DNA from: Pseudomonas sp.
Lineage (GTDB): Bacteria > Pseudomonadota > Gammaproteobacteria > Pseudomonadales > Pseudomonadaceae
NCBI RefSeq assembly: GCF_030150285.1
Contig: NZ_JASLGE010000041.1
Location: 1 to 64,000 of the forward strand
Reading direction: 5' to 3'
Length of the DNA: 64,000 nt
In this document: piece by piece, positions 19,119 through 27,106 of the stretch
Numbering within the stretch: position 1 is the stretch's first letter
How the letters are laid out: the number at the start of each line of letters is the position of its first letter
Notes under the pieces: generated by a model
The model's input: only the letters and a program-made list of their open reading frames with translations
Databases searched by the model: none
What the model was told of the DNA's origin: nothing
Program-made: the position numbers and the translations under genes

Positions 19119-19778
19119 TTGAAAACTCTTCGTAACCGCTCCTGGCTGGTGGTAGCCCTGTTGCTGACTGGCTGTAACCCGTTGATGCAGGCCTCGCTCG
19201 ACACCTTCAAGGCAGCCGTGAATAGCGTTGAACCGCTGCCCCTGACACAGGCCGAGGTCGAGGCCATTCCTTATGCGCAAATAAAGGTCACCACCCGCTC
19301 CAATGAAGGGGTGATGGCCAGGTTGCGTGAACAAGGGGACTTGCACTTCTGGGTGGCCTCGGGCAAGCAGGTGCTGATGACCCGTAACGGCCTGGTGGTG
19401 CGCAGCGTGGGCCTTGAGCCCGGCCTGGATGGCACCCGCTTTGACGGTGAGTCACCGTTCAAGCGTGGCCTGCAGCACGTAGCCGATGGCCAGACCAGCA
19501 CCCGCTGGATCGACCTGTATGAAGGCCAGCACATCGGGCAGGCGGTGAACAGCCGCTTCTACCGCAAGGGGCTGGAAACCGTAACTATTATTGATCGCTC
19601 TTATGAGTTACAGCGTATCGACGAAAAAATCGAGATACCGGGCCTGGGGTTTAGCGCCACCAACCGGTACTGGGTCAGGCCGGCTGACGGCCTTATTTTG
19701 CAAAGCGAGCAGTATGTGACCCCGGGGCTTTTTTTGAAAATCGTCAACTTGCGCCCTGATTGGGAGGCTGCACCGTGA
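19119..19778 (+). CDS. YjbF/GfcB family lipoprotein
   Basis: 219 residues starting with TTG (AAGGG is about 10 bases upstream). Signal peptide with lipobox LTGC near residue 19, then a mostly beta-strand body (VMTRNGLVVRSVGLEPGLDGT; TNRYWVRPADGLILQSEQY) matching the YjbF/GfcB pattern. It is an outer-membrane-associated lipoprotein of unknown mechanism, needed for group 4 capsule assembly in E. coli. It is packed between the Wza-like gene (13 bases) and the GfcC-like gene (overlap of stop and start). Confidence 0.8.
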   Translation: MKTLRNRSWLVVALLLTGCNPLMQASLDTFKAAVNSVEPLPLTQAEVEAIPYAQIKVTTRSNEGVMARLREQGDLHFWVASGKQVLMTRNGLVVRSVGLEPGLDGTRFDGESPFKRGLQHVADGQTSTRWIDLYEGQHIGQAVNSRFYRKGLETVTIIDRSYELQRIDEKIEIPGLGFSATNRYWVRPADGLILQSEQYVTPGLFLKIVNLRPDWEAAP

Positions 19779-20542
19779 GCCCGTTGAAAAAACTGCTCGC
19801 GTGCCTGTTGTTGAGCCATGCGGCACTGAGCCAGGCCGATGTGGCCGTTAGCGGTGATGTGCTCTACCCCGGCACCTATCCTTATAGCCCCAACCTTCGC
19901 CTGCTGGAGCTTATTACCCGGGCGCAGCCCAACCCGGAAAGTTACTGGCTGGCCGCCGCCTGGTTGCACCAGCCCTTGCTGGAAACGCAAACACGGCTTA
20001 AGGCCGGGGTGTTGTTTGACTTGAAAATGCTTGAACGCGGTGCATTGCTGGCCAATAAGCCTGCACTTGCCGCCGTCGCCAGTGGCTTGCATCAGCAGGT
20101 TAACCGGCTGCCGGTCACCGGCCGCAAGGTGGCGGTGCTGGACCCGGTTGCAATGGAAGTCGGTTTTGTCCGCAATTATGTGCTCAGCGATGGCGACCAA
20201 CTGATTTACCCGGCGCGCCCCACTACGGTCACATTGGTGGGTGCCGTGGCCGAACCCTGCCGCCTGCCCTATGACGCCCGGCTGCAAGTGCGCGAATACC
20301 TGGCCCACTGCCCGCGGCTGCCTGAGGCCGATGCCGATTACCTGTGGCTGATTACCCCCGACGGCCGTTCTCGGCGTGTCGCGGTCGCCGCCTGGAATCG
20401 GCAGGACGGTATTTATGCCGTGGCAGGCAGTACCATTTTGGTGCCTGTGCGCAATGACAATGCCGATTTACCCACGCCGGATTTGAATGAGCAACTGGCT
20501 CAGTTTCTTGCCACTCAACCGCTGGCTGAGGTTGCCCCTTGA
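19775..20542 (+). CDS. Capsule biosynthesis GfcC/YjbG family protein
   Basis: About 255 residues from a GTG start that overlaps the previous stop and has GGGAGG ahead of it; the frame is open five codons earlier but without support. Signal peptide SPLKKLLACLLLSHAALSQA, then a periplasmic body with GDVLYPGTYPYSPNLRLLELI and VTLVGAVAEPCRLPYD, which resemble SLBB/beta-grasp repeats as known for GfcC. Periplasmic partner of the capsule export system; mechanism unknown. Confidence 0.8.
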   Translation: MSPLKKLLACLLLSHAALSQADVAVSGDVLYPGTYPYSPNLRLLELITRAQPNPESYWLAAAWLHQPLLETQTRLKAGVLFDLKMLERGALLANKPALAAVASGLHQQVNRLPVTGRKVAVLDPVAMEVGFVRNYVLSDGDQLIYPARPTTVTLVGAVAEPCRLPYDARLQVREYLAHCPRLPEADADYLWLITPDGRSRRVAVAAWNRQDGIYAVAGSTILVPVRNDNADLPTPDLNEQLAQFLATQPLAEVAP

Positions 20543-22620
20543 AGTTACGTTTTGCTGTTGTTGTATTACTGCCGTGCAGCTTGGCCCAGGCTGAACCGCG
20601 CTATACCCAGAATGATTTTGGCGGCGTCGGGTTACTGCAAACCCCCACAGCGCGAATGGCACCTGCTGGCGAGTTCAGTTTCAATGCCAACCGCACAGAG
20701 CCTTATTCACATTACAGTATCTCATTACAGCCACTGGATTGGCTGGAAGGTACATTTCGCTATTCCGCACTTACCAATCGTCGATATGGTTTGGAGTCTT
20801 TAAGTGGCAAACAAAGCTATAAAGATAAAGCCGTAGATGCTAAAGCCCGAATTTGGCAAGAGAGCCATTGGCTTCCTGAAATTGCATTAGGCTTCCGAGA
20901 CATTGGTGGTACTGGATTGTTTTCCAGCGAGTACTTTGTCGCGAATAAACGGTTTAATGACCTTGATTTCAGCTTCGGGGTCGCGTGGGGCTATATTGGT
21001 AACCGGGGTGACTTTGATAATCCGCTTGGATACGTGGATGGTCGTTTTGACGACCGCCCTACGAGTTCGCTGGCTGGCGATGTAAACACGAGCTCATACT
21101 TTCGAGGAAAACCCGGTCTCTTTGGCGGAGTTTCCTATCAAACTCCCTGGACCCCTTTAAGTCTGAAACTCGAATTTGACGGTAATGATTACAAACACGA
21201 ACCGCTTAATAGCAGCTTTAAGCAAGACTCTCCGATCAACATCGGTGCAGTTTATAAGCTTAGCGACGCGATCGATTTAACGGCGGGCTGGGAACGCGGC
21301 AATACCGCCATGTTCGGTATTACCCTGCACACCAACTTCGTCAGTCGCAAGGCTCCACCCAAACACTTCGACCCGCCCGCACAACCGCTGCCTGCATCAG
21401 CACCGACTACCCCCCTGGACGAAGTGGACTGGGCCAAGGTGTCACAGCAACTGCATCACAATGCCGGTTATACCGTTGAGCGTATTGCCCAGCGTGATTC
21501 CGAGCTGGTTGTGTATGGCGAGCAGTCCAAGTACTTCTACGCGGCCAAGGGCGTAGGCCGGGCCAGCCGTATTCTCGACAATAACGCCAATGACGATATT
21601 CAGTGGTTTACCCTGGTCAACAAGCGTTATGACATGCCCGTGGATGAAACCAGCGTACCGCGCACCACGTTCCGTAATGTGGTGAACAACGATCAAGACC
21701 TGGTGGACCTGCACCGTACAACTGAGGTCAACCGGCCTGCAGCCCACACCGAGAACCTGTTGTATCAAGGCAAGCCAGCCCCCTTCACCTATGGTTTTGG
21801 CCTGGGTTACCAGCAAAACCTGGGGGGGCCTGACAACTTTTTGCTGTACCAGATCAATACCTATGCCGAAGCCCAGTACCGCTTTGCACCCGGCACCTGG
21901 GCCAGCGGCGGCGTTACCTTGAACCTGCTGAACAACTATGATCAGTTCAAGTACGACGCGCCCAGCGGCATGCAGCGGGTGCGCACCGACCTGCGCAAGT
22001 ACATCACCACCTCTGATGTAAACATGCCCGCTTTGCAACTGAACCGTGCCAAACAACTGGACCAGGACTTGTACGCGATGGTGTACGGCGGTTACCTGGA
22101 GTCGATGTATGCCGGTGTCGGTGGCGAAGTGCTGTACCGCCCCATGGGTGAGCGCTGGTCGTTGGGCGCCGACCTTAACTACGTACGGCAACGGGACTTT
22201 AACCAGGGCTTTGGCCTGCGCGATTACAAAACCATCACCGGGCACGTCACCGGCTACACCAAATTGCCCTTTGACCTGGATGCAGCGGTCAGTGTGGGCC
22301 GTTACTTGGCGCGTGACTGGGGGACGACGATTGATATCTCCCGTGAGTTTACCAATGGCGTGAAATTTGGCGGCTGGGTGACCCGTACCACGGCCTCCAA
22401 GGAAGAGTTTGGCGAAGGCAGTTTTGACAAGGGCATTTATATCTCGATTCCTTTCGACGAGATGATGGCCGTGTCGACCACGAGCCGGGCCAACATTACC
22501 TGGGCCCCGCTGACCCGAGACGGTGGCGCAATGCTTCATCGCCAGTACTCACTGCACACCATGACCAACGGCCGCAACCAGGAAGCGTTTTACGAAAACT
22601 TCGAGAAAGTCGTCGAGTAA
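20539..22620 (+). CDS. YjbH/GfcD family outer-membrane beta-barrel protein
   Basis: 693 residues from a TTG start that overlaps the previous stop (TTGA). Signal peptide LRFAVVVLLPCSLAQA, then the N-terminal signature FGGVGLLQTPTARMAPAGEFSFNAN of the YjbH/GfcD family and a long series of amphipathic strands with aromatic ends, consistent with one or two beta-barrels. The C terminus is not a classical aromatic end. GfcD is predicted to sit in the outer membrane with GfcB and GfcC. GC is lower in the first third of the gene than in the rest, a possible recombination joint. Confidence 0.85.
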   Translation: MKLRFAVVVLLPCSLAQAEPRYTQNDFGGVGLLQTPTARMAPAGEFSFNANRTEPYSHYSISLQPLDWLEGTFRYSALTNRRYGLESLSGKQSYKDKAVDAKARIWQESHWLPEIALGFRDIGGTGLFSSEYFVANKRFNDLDFSFGVAWGYIGNRGDFDNPLGYVDGRFDDRPTSSLAGDVNTSSYFRGKPGLFGGVSYQTPWTPLSLKLEFDGNDYKHEPLNSSFKQDSPINIGAVYKLSDAIDLTAGWERGNTAMFGITLHTNFVSRKAPPKHFDPPAQPLPASAPTTPLDEVDWAKVSQQLHHNAGYTVERIAQRDSELVVYGEQSKYFYAAKGVGRASRILDNNANDDIQWFTLVNKRYDMPVDETSVPRTTFRNVVNNDQDLVDLHRTTEVNRPAAHTENLLYQGKPAPFTYGFGLGYQQNLGGPDNFLLYQINTYAEAQYRFAPGTWASGGVTLNLLNNYDQFKYDAPSGMQRVRTDLRKYITTSDVNMPALQLNRAKQLDQDLYAMVYGGYLESMYAGVGGEVLYRPMGERWSLGADLNYVRQRDFNQGFGLRDYKTITGHVTGYTKLPFDLDAAVSVGRYLARDWGTTIDISREFTNGVKFGGWVTRTTASKEEFGEGSFDKGIYISIPFDEMMAVSTTSRANITWAPLTRDGGAMLHRQYSLHTMTNGRNQEAFYENFEKVVE

Positions 22621-22659
22621 AAAGGCCACTCAGCGCTGCCCCATCTCGGGGCAGGCTGC

Positions 22660-22696
22660 GGCTAAGGGCAAGGTGATTGTCACCTTGCCCTTAGCC
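22660..22696 (+). terminator. Perfect 17-bp hairpin after the export operon
   Basis: GGCTAAGGGCAAGGTGA and TCACCTTGCCCTTAGCC are exactly complementary with a 3-base loop, 40 bases after the YjbH-like stop. Only a weak T run follows. It most likely ends the export operon, in either direction. Confidence 0.75.
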
Positions 22697-23015
22697 TTCA
22701 ACTCAGAAAACTGCCGTGCTGCCTACGCGGGATGCACCGAAATACTGGGCAGACATGGCCGGCGAGGCAGACAATTTCTCACACCCCTTGGCACTTATGC
22801 TGGGTAGACGCACCAAAATAGACCTCCACGGAAATCGTCAAAAAGCAAGCGCAGCCTGTCGCCCAAGGGGGTATTTAGGGGCTAATCGCACGATTAAAGG
22901 CATATACAGCCCTGCCTTCAGGCGGTAACATCACCTGACAATGTTATAAATGGTCAAATCTCATACAGACGGCTATGGCAGAATCGAGCCGCCTTCATGT
23001 ATTTGGTTGGGTGAT
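22697..23015. other. Intergenic region ahead of the first regulator, with motif copy 4
   Basis: About 320 bases between the hairpin and the chosen start of the first regulator. No gene is visible; near its right end lies motif copy 4. A possible upstream start of the regulator at 22950 lies inside the motif and is therefore rejected. Confidence 0.5.
22940..22955 (+). promoter_or_regulatory. EPS-locus motif, copy 4
   Basis: AATGTTATAAATGGTC, identical to copy 3 except at one base. It lies about 60 bases ahead of the first OmpR-type regulator gene, which suggests autoregulation if that protein is the binder. Confidence 0.45.
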
Positions 23016-23720
23016 ATGCGTTTCGCAGGATGTAACACAGACTCACAGCCGGTTGCAGTGCTCATTTTTTTGCACACCGAAGCGTTGATCGATGACTTAC
23101 AACAACTGACCGCCTCAAGCCAGCAGCCGTTTTACGCCTGCCATGACCTGTCACAACAAGTTGATAGTCTTGACCGGGTTGAAGCTGTTTTTATTGAAGT
23201 AAATGCGCCAGAGGGCTTGAGTGAACGCCTTGAACTGGTGAAATCCATTCGGCTGAGTAATCAGACCGCGTGCATTTTCATACTGGTCACGCACACCAAG
23301 TCATTTTCCAGTATTAACTGTTATCTAGCCGGGGTTGATCATTGCCTTAAATTGCCTGTCGATCCACATGAAAAAAAGGCCTTATTGGCCAATGCCGTTG
23401 GTGATTCGCACTGGAAAGTGCCCGCCCGGCTGGCACTGGATCGAACACGGTTGTTTCTAAGTGGCACCAGCAAAAAAATTGAGATTTCTTATACCGAAAT
23501 GATCATCCTGGACGCCCTGTTGCGGGCACCTCAACATGTCATGAGCCAGGACGATATTGCAAAAACCCTGGACCCCAATGTTGTTTTTTACGACCCCAGG
23601 GCCTTGGAAAAAACCATTAGTCGCTTAAGAACCAAAATCAAGAAAGCGTACAATGTTGAACTTATTTTCAGTGTTCGCGCTTATGGCTACCGGCTTCGTC
23701 GAGGCTCGGTATCCGGCTAA
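23016..23720 (+). CDS. OmpR-type DNA-binding regulator with degenerate receiver
   Basis: About 234 residues. The N-terminal half folds like a response-regulator receiver (VAVLIFLHTEALIDDLQQL; VEAVFIEVNAPEGL; LKLPVDPHEKKALLANAV), but the expected phospho-acceptor aspartate at the end of strand 3 is replaced by glutamate (FIEV), while the lysine in LKLP is kept. The C-terminal half is a winged helix of the OmpR kind (SYTEMIILDALLRAPQHVMSQDDIAK ... RALEKTISRLRTKIKKAY ... FSVRAYGYRL). It would bind DNA without phosphorylation. It stands between the export operon and a second such gene, so it probably regulates the locus. Confidence 0.75.
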   Translation: MRFAGCNTDSQPVAVLIFLHTEALIDDLQQLTASSQQPFYACHDLSQQVDSLDRVEAVFIEVNAPEGLSERLELVKSIRLSNQTACIFILVTHTKSFSSINCYLAGVDHCLKLPVDPHEKKALLANAVGDSHWKVPARLALDRTRLFLSGTSKKIEISYTEMIILDALLRAPQHVMSQDDIAKTLDPNVVFYDPRALEKTISRLRTKIKKAYNVELIFSVRAYGYRLRRGSVSG

Positions 23721-23813
23721 AACAACTGCTCGCCACAGCCGCACCCCGGCAGCACTACCACTGATTAGCCAGGAAGCATGGCTGCACTTGACCGACTGGC
23801 ATTGAGAGATTTA

Positions 23814-23837
23814 GTTGGTTTACGTCAAAAAACCAAC
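23814..23837 (+). promoter_or_regulatory. Hairpin directly before the ribosome site of the second regulator
   Basis: GTTGGTTT and AAACCAAC pair perfectly around an 8-base loop and end three bases before a full AGGAGG. The position suits translational control (access to the ribosome site) but could be chance; no alternative antiterminator was found. Confidence 0.35.
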
Positions 23838-23855
23838 GAAAGGAGGAGTTGGACA

Positions 23856-24596
23856 ATGAAGGTAACGCTTAGCGTATTCAGCTATATAACTCATGCAAAC
23901 GAGTTTATGCCTGAGCACAACAACAGCCTGCCGGCCCTTCATCAGAACAGGATGGCTAATGCTCATCAGCGCAGCTTGACGCCTGAGCGCCCGCACCAAC
24001 GGCCATGCGCGCACAGCACCCGTACATATGGCTCCTGGAACGCCCTGCTTTCACGACGCCAGGCGTACCCGCCCGCAAGCCACAACGACATGCTGGGCTT
24101 GGGCGGCGCAAAAAAAACACCCTGGCTCAACAGTCACTCCTACCCACCCAGCGTTTTTGCGCCTGCGCTGTTGGGCTTAAGGTCAACGTTCAGTGTTCCC
24201 ATGACAGCCAATCAGTCACCCTCATCGCTTAGCTTGGCATCCGGCGTATTGTTGTTCAGCTTTTCTACAAGAGAACTGCAAGGAGCCACAGCGCGTATCA
24301 AACTCACTGCCATTGAAGCGATGCTGATTAAAACGCTGACCCTCAGCGAGTCACGCATTTGTAGCAAACATGAACTTATTCTGGGCATTGAAAAGGATAT
24401 AAACACTTACAACGGCCTGGAGATGTGCCTGAGCCGGCTGCAAAATAAATTCCGGGCTGCATTGGGTGAACGCCTGTTCAGATCCGTGCGCAACCGTGGC
24501 TACTGCCTGGTACAGGATGTTAAAACAGCAACCCCGATGAATAATGCCCCATTGACGTGCAGCGCACCTGTTAGCGCTCGCACTCAGTGCAACTGA
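23856..24596 (+). CDS. Second OmpR-type winged-helix protein
   Basis: About 246 residues; the start is fixed by an unusually strong ribosome site (AAAGGAGGAG, 7 bases before the ATG), although the frame is open 26 codons earlier. The first half has no recognisable domain: it is rich in His, Asn and Ser with low predicted structure (MPEHNNSLPALHQNRM). The C-terminal third is an OmpR-like winged helix (KLTAIEAMLIKTLTLSESRICSKHELI ... GLEMCLSRLQNKFRAAL ... FRSVRNRGYCLV). There is no receiver domain at all. It may be a partner or paralogue of the regulator just upstream. Confidence 0.7.
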   Translation: MKVTLSVFSYITHANEFMPEHNNSLPALHQNRMANAHQRSLTPERPHQRPCAHSTRTYGSWNALLSRRQAYPPASHNDMLGLGGAKKTPWLNSHSYPPSVFAPALLGLRSTFSVPMTANQSPSSLSLASGVLLFSFSTRELQGATARIKLTAIEAMLIKTLTLSESRICSKHELILGIEKDINTYNGLEMCLSRLQNKFRAALGERLFRSVRNRGYCLVQDVKTATPMNNAPLTCSAPVSARTQCN

Positions 24597-24678
24597 CGGC
24601 TTCGTTATACATCGTCGAGCGCCACGGCTTTTTAACCTGTTTCTCGCCATCCTGTTTAGCGAGACACTGCTTAACCGT

Positions 24679-26151
24679 ATGCACAGCAAGAAGCGGACCC
24701 TGACATGGCCCTCTGGCCCGGTCGCTTACCACTCGCCAAGCACTTATTACAAGGCTGATACCTTGATACATACTCGCCTAGATCGAAAAACTGTCGCACG
24801 GGGCCTTACCTTTTGGGGGCAATGGCTTATTTCCATGAGCCTTGTCATCTCCCTGTTATTAATGATGGTGTACACCAAGTTCGGTACTATTGACTTTCAC
24901 TACCGCGTGCTCGCGGTAATTGTATTACTGATATCAGCCCCTGCTTACTCGATCATCCACGCCTATTACAGACGGCACCATTACGTTAATGGCTTGCTCA
25001 GATTACTGCTGGGCTGGATATTGACCTTAACCTGCTTGAGCACGGTCGGGTTTATTACAAAATCCAGTGAAGTCTTTTCGCGGGAAATTTTAATTACCTG
25101 GGCACTGCTGGGCTATGCGATACAAATTCCGCCTTACTTGTTGATTCATCACCTGTCACGGTTTTATCACCTGCGCAATAGCCATCATTACAACAGTTTG
25201 ATTATTGGCGCTGACGGCGTGGCACTTAAACTGGCCGACAACTTTATTCAACAAAACCAGTTTCCATTAGTGGGTGTGGTGAGCGCCTCACCGTTTGAAG
25301 ACACAGAAACCTCCCCCCTGATTGTCGGTGAACTGGCGCAACTGCGCGCGCTGATCACTGAACATAATATTCGCCGCCTGTATATCGCCCTGTCCTTGCA
25401 GGATGCCCAGCGCATTGAAGAGCTGTATATCGACCTGCTGGATATGAACGTGGATGTGGTCTGGGTCCCTAACCTGGACAGCATGATGCTGCTCAACCAC
25501 TCCATCAGCGAAGTGGGCGGCCGCCCGGCCATTCACTTGAATGAAAGCCCACTGACCAGCCACCCCACGGCCGCCTTCAGCAAGGCCCTACTGGAACGCA
25601 CTCTGGCATTGGCGGCGATTGTTTGCCTGAGCCCGGTGCTTATCTCCCTTGCCTTGGCCGTAAAGCTGTCATCGCCGGGGCCTGTTCTGTTCAAACAGCA
25701 ACGGCATGGCTGGAACGGCAAGGTCATTCAGGTCTGGAAGTTCCGCTCCATGAAGGTTCATGACGACAAACAGGTGCAGCAAGCCAGCCGCAATGACTCA
25801 CGCGTCACGGCCGTGGGGCGTTTTATTCGCCGCACCTCGCTGGATGAACTGCCCCAGTTATTCAATGTGCTGCACGGCGATATGGCCCTGGTAGGCCCTC
25901 GGCCCCATGCCGTCGCACACAACGACTACTACACGGGTAAAATTCACGCCTATATGGCCCGCCACCGCATCAAGCCCGGCATTACCGGCCTGGCTCAAAT
26001 CAGCGGGTGCCGCGGCGAAACCGACACCCTCGATAAAATGCAGCGCCGTGTCGAACTGGACCTGCACTACATCAACAACTGGTCAATGTGGCTCGATATT
26101 AAAATCATGATCAAGACGCCCTTTACCTTGATCTCAAAAGATATTTATTGA
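24679..26151 (+). CDS. Undecaprenyl-phosphate glucose phosphotransferase (WcaJ type)
   Basis: 490 residues; initiates repeat-unit synthesis by moving a hexose-1-phosphate, probably glucose, onto undecaprenyl phosphate. Seen: four or five N-terminal membrane helices, a central CoA-binding-like Rossmann part (SLIIGADGVALKLADNFI), a further helix (LALAAIVCLSPVLISLALAV) and the catalytic bacterial sugar transferase domain with KQQRHGWNGKVIQVWKFRSM, RRTSLDELPQLFNVLHGDM and LVGPRP. The start is uncertain; a TTG 84 bases downstream is possible. It is the last gene of the locus and is followed by a terminator. Confidence 0.9.
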   Translation: MHSKKRTLTWPSGPVAYHSPSTYYKADTLIHTRLDRKTVARGLTFWGQWLISMSLVISLLLMMVYTKFGTIDFHYRVLAVIVLLISAPAYSIIHAYYRRHHYVNGLLRLLLGWILTLTCLSTVGFITKSSEVFSREILITWALLGYAIQIPPYLLIHHLSRFYHLRNSHHYNSLIIGADGVALKLADNFIQQNQFPLVGVVSASPFEDTETSPLIVGELAQLRALITEHNIRRLYIALSLQDAQRIEELYIDLLDMNVDVVWVPNLDSMMLLNHSISEVGGRPAIHLNESPLTSHPTAAFSKALLERTLALAAIVCLSPVLISLALAVKLSSPGPVLFKQQRHGWNGKVIQVWKFRSMKVHDDKQVQQASRNDSRVTAVGRFIRRTSLDELPQLFNVLHGDMALVGPRPHAVAHNDYYTGKIHAYMARHRIKPGITGLAQISGCRGETDTLDKMQRRVELDLHYINNWSMWLDIKIMIKTPFTLISKDIY

Positions 26152-26174
26152 ACTCTGCCAATAGCATAAAAAAT

Positions 26175-26200
26175 CCGCAGCAAATTTCCTGCGGTTTTTT
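26175..26200 (+). terminator. Rho-independent terminator ending the polysaccharide locus
   Basis: CCGCAG and CTGCGG with an 8-base loop followed by six Ts. The left inverted repeat of an IS66 element begins directly behind the T run. Confidence 0.85.
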
Positions 26201-26240
26201 GTAAGCGCTCCATGAAGCCCACATTCCAAGTCGAAATCTG

Positions 26241-26645
26241 ATGTCCGATGCTGTGCTCCCGAACTCTTTCTGGAGCCAGCACCTCATGATGCGACTCGAT
26301 GCAAAAGTTGAAAAAGTGTACCTCTACCCCAAGCCCGTAGACTTTCGAAAACCCATCGACGACCTCACCGCCCTGGTCGAACTGGATATCAAAGTCGCCG
26401 TATTCGACCCGGTGCTTTTCGTCTTCCTCAACAAAGCCCGCAACCGCGTGAAGATTTTGTACTGGGAGCGCAACGGCTTCTGCCTTTGGCTCAAGCGCCT
26501 GGAATCTGAGCGTTTTAAAACGTCGCCTGATATCAGCGACGAAGCGATTGTCATGAGTGTCCAGGAACTGAATTGGTTGCTCGACGGTTTTGATCTGTGG
26601 CGCAATCGTCCGCATCAGGTGCTGACACCCCGTTTTGTTGCCTGA
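26241..26645 (+). CDS. IS66 TnpB accessory protein, fused to a TnpA stub
   Basis: 134 residues. From residue 16 on (MRLDAKVEKVYLYPKPVDFRKPIDDLTALVELD) this is a full-length TnpB, the IS66 Orf2 protein of unknown biochemical role. The first 15 residues (MSDAVLPNSFWSQHL) look like the N terminus of TnpA of the same IS group, so the rest of tnpA seems to have been lost by an in-frame internal deletion. TnpB alone could start at the ATG pair near 26286. The element lacks a functional transposase and should be inert. Confidence 0.8.
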   Translation: MSDAVLPNSFWSQHLMMRLDAKVEKVYLYPKPVDFRKPIDDLTALVELDIKVAVFDPVLFVFLNKARNRVKILYWERNGFCLWLKRLESERFKTSPDISDEAIVMSVQELNWLLDGFDLWRNRPHQVLTPRFVA

Positions 26646-26663
26646 CCCAGTATAATCCGGGGT

Positions 26664-26750
26664 ATGATTTGCATGCCCGACGACCTTCCTGATGACCCCA
26701 TTCTACTCAAGCAAATGTTGCTTGAAAGTTATGCTGCCCGCGCACATGAA
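26664..26750 (+). pseudogene. IS66 tnpC, N-terminal fragment
   Basis: The reading frame begins MICMPDDLPDDPILLKQML and follows the IS66 transposase N terminus up to about AARAHEL, then runs into sequence belonging to an IS3-family orfA on the other strand. The rest of this tnpC is not present downstream in the same orientation. Confidence 0.7.
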
Positions 26751-27059
26751 CTGTTACCGCTCCAACTCGCGCAGCCTGGACAGCAATGATGCGTCCATAT
26801 CGCCGAAGTTGGTACGCCACTTGTAGAGCATAGCCGAACTGATGCCATGTTCGCGGTATAGCTCTGCCGCAGGAGTTCCTGTCTCGGCTTGCTTGAGGAT
26901 GGCCAGGATTCGACTGTCTGAAAAACGCGATGTCTTCACGCAAAATTTCCTTGATCCGGTCAGGAGAAAACTCTACTTCTGATGAGCACTTTTTTCATGG
27001 GGGATTATCCGTTTTACACCGCGAGATTTGAGAGTGCCTAGGAAACCCGGGGCTATTCA
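26751..27059 (-). mobile_element. IS3-family fragment with terminal repeat
   Basis: Read on the minus strand the fragment begins TGAATAGCCCCGGGTTTCC at 27059, a plausible IS3-type left end, runs through the orfA start and is truncated at the junction with the IS66 tnpC fragment. No orfB remains. Confidence 0.65.
26754..26939 (-). pseudogene. IS3-family transposase OrfA, truncated
   Basis: 61 codons: MKTSRFSDSRILAILKQAE followed by the helix-turn-helix YREHGISSAMLYKWRTNFGDMDASLLSRLRELE, the conserved start of IS3-group OrfA. The usual leucine-zipper continuation (EENRRLKK...) is missing because the frame hits a stop at the junction with IS66 DNA. Non-functional. Confidence 0.8.
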
Positions 27060-27106
27060 CTTTCTAATAATAGAAGTATACAATTCTCATGAATTTGGGG
27101 GGGTGT

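Larger units (their letters stand above)
26201..26750 (+). mobile_element. IS66-family element, left part only
   Basis: Starts with the inverted repeat GTAAGCGCTCCATGAAGCCC, followed by a tnpA/tnpB deletion fusion and the first about 29 codons of tnpC. The element is then cut by an IS3-family fragment. The matching right end type (GTAACCGTTCCATGAACCCC) is found 2.8 kb away at 29050-29069, also on a fragment. Confidence 0.8.

Noticed and set aside
22950..23015. Upstream in-frame ATG of the first OmpR-type regulator
   Set aside because: It lies inside motif copy 4 and adds 22 residues that do not look like receiver-domain sequence; the ATG at 23016 fits better.
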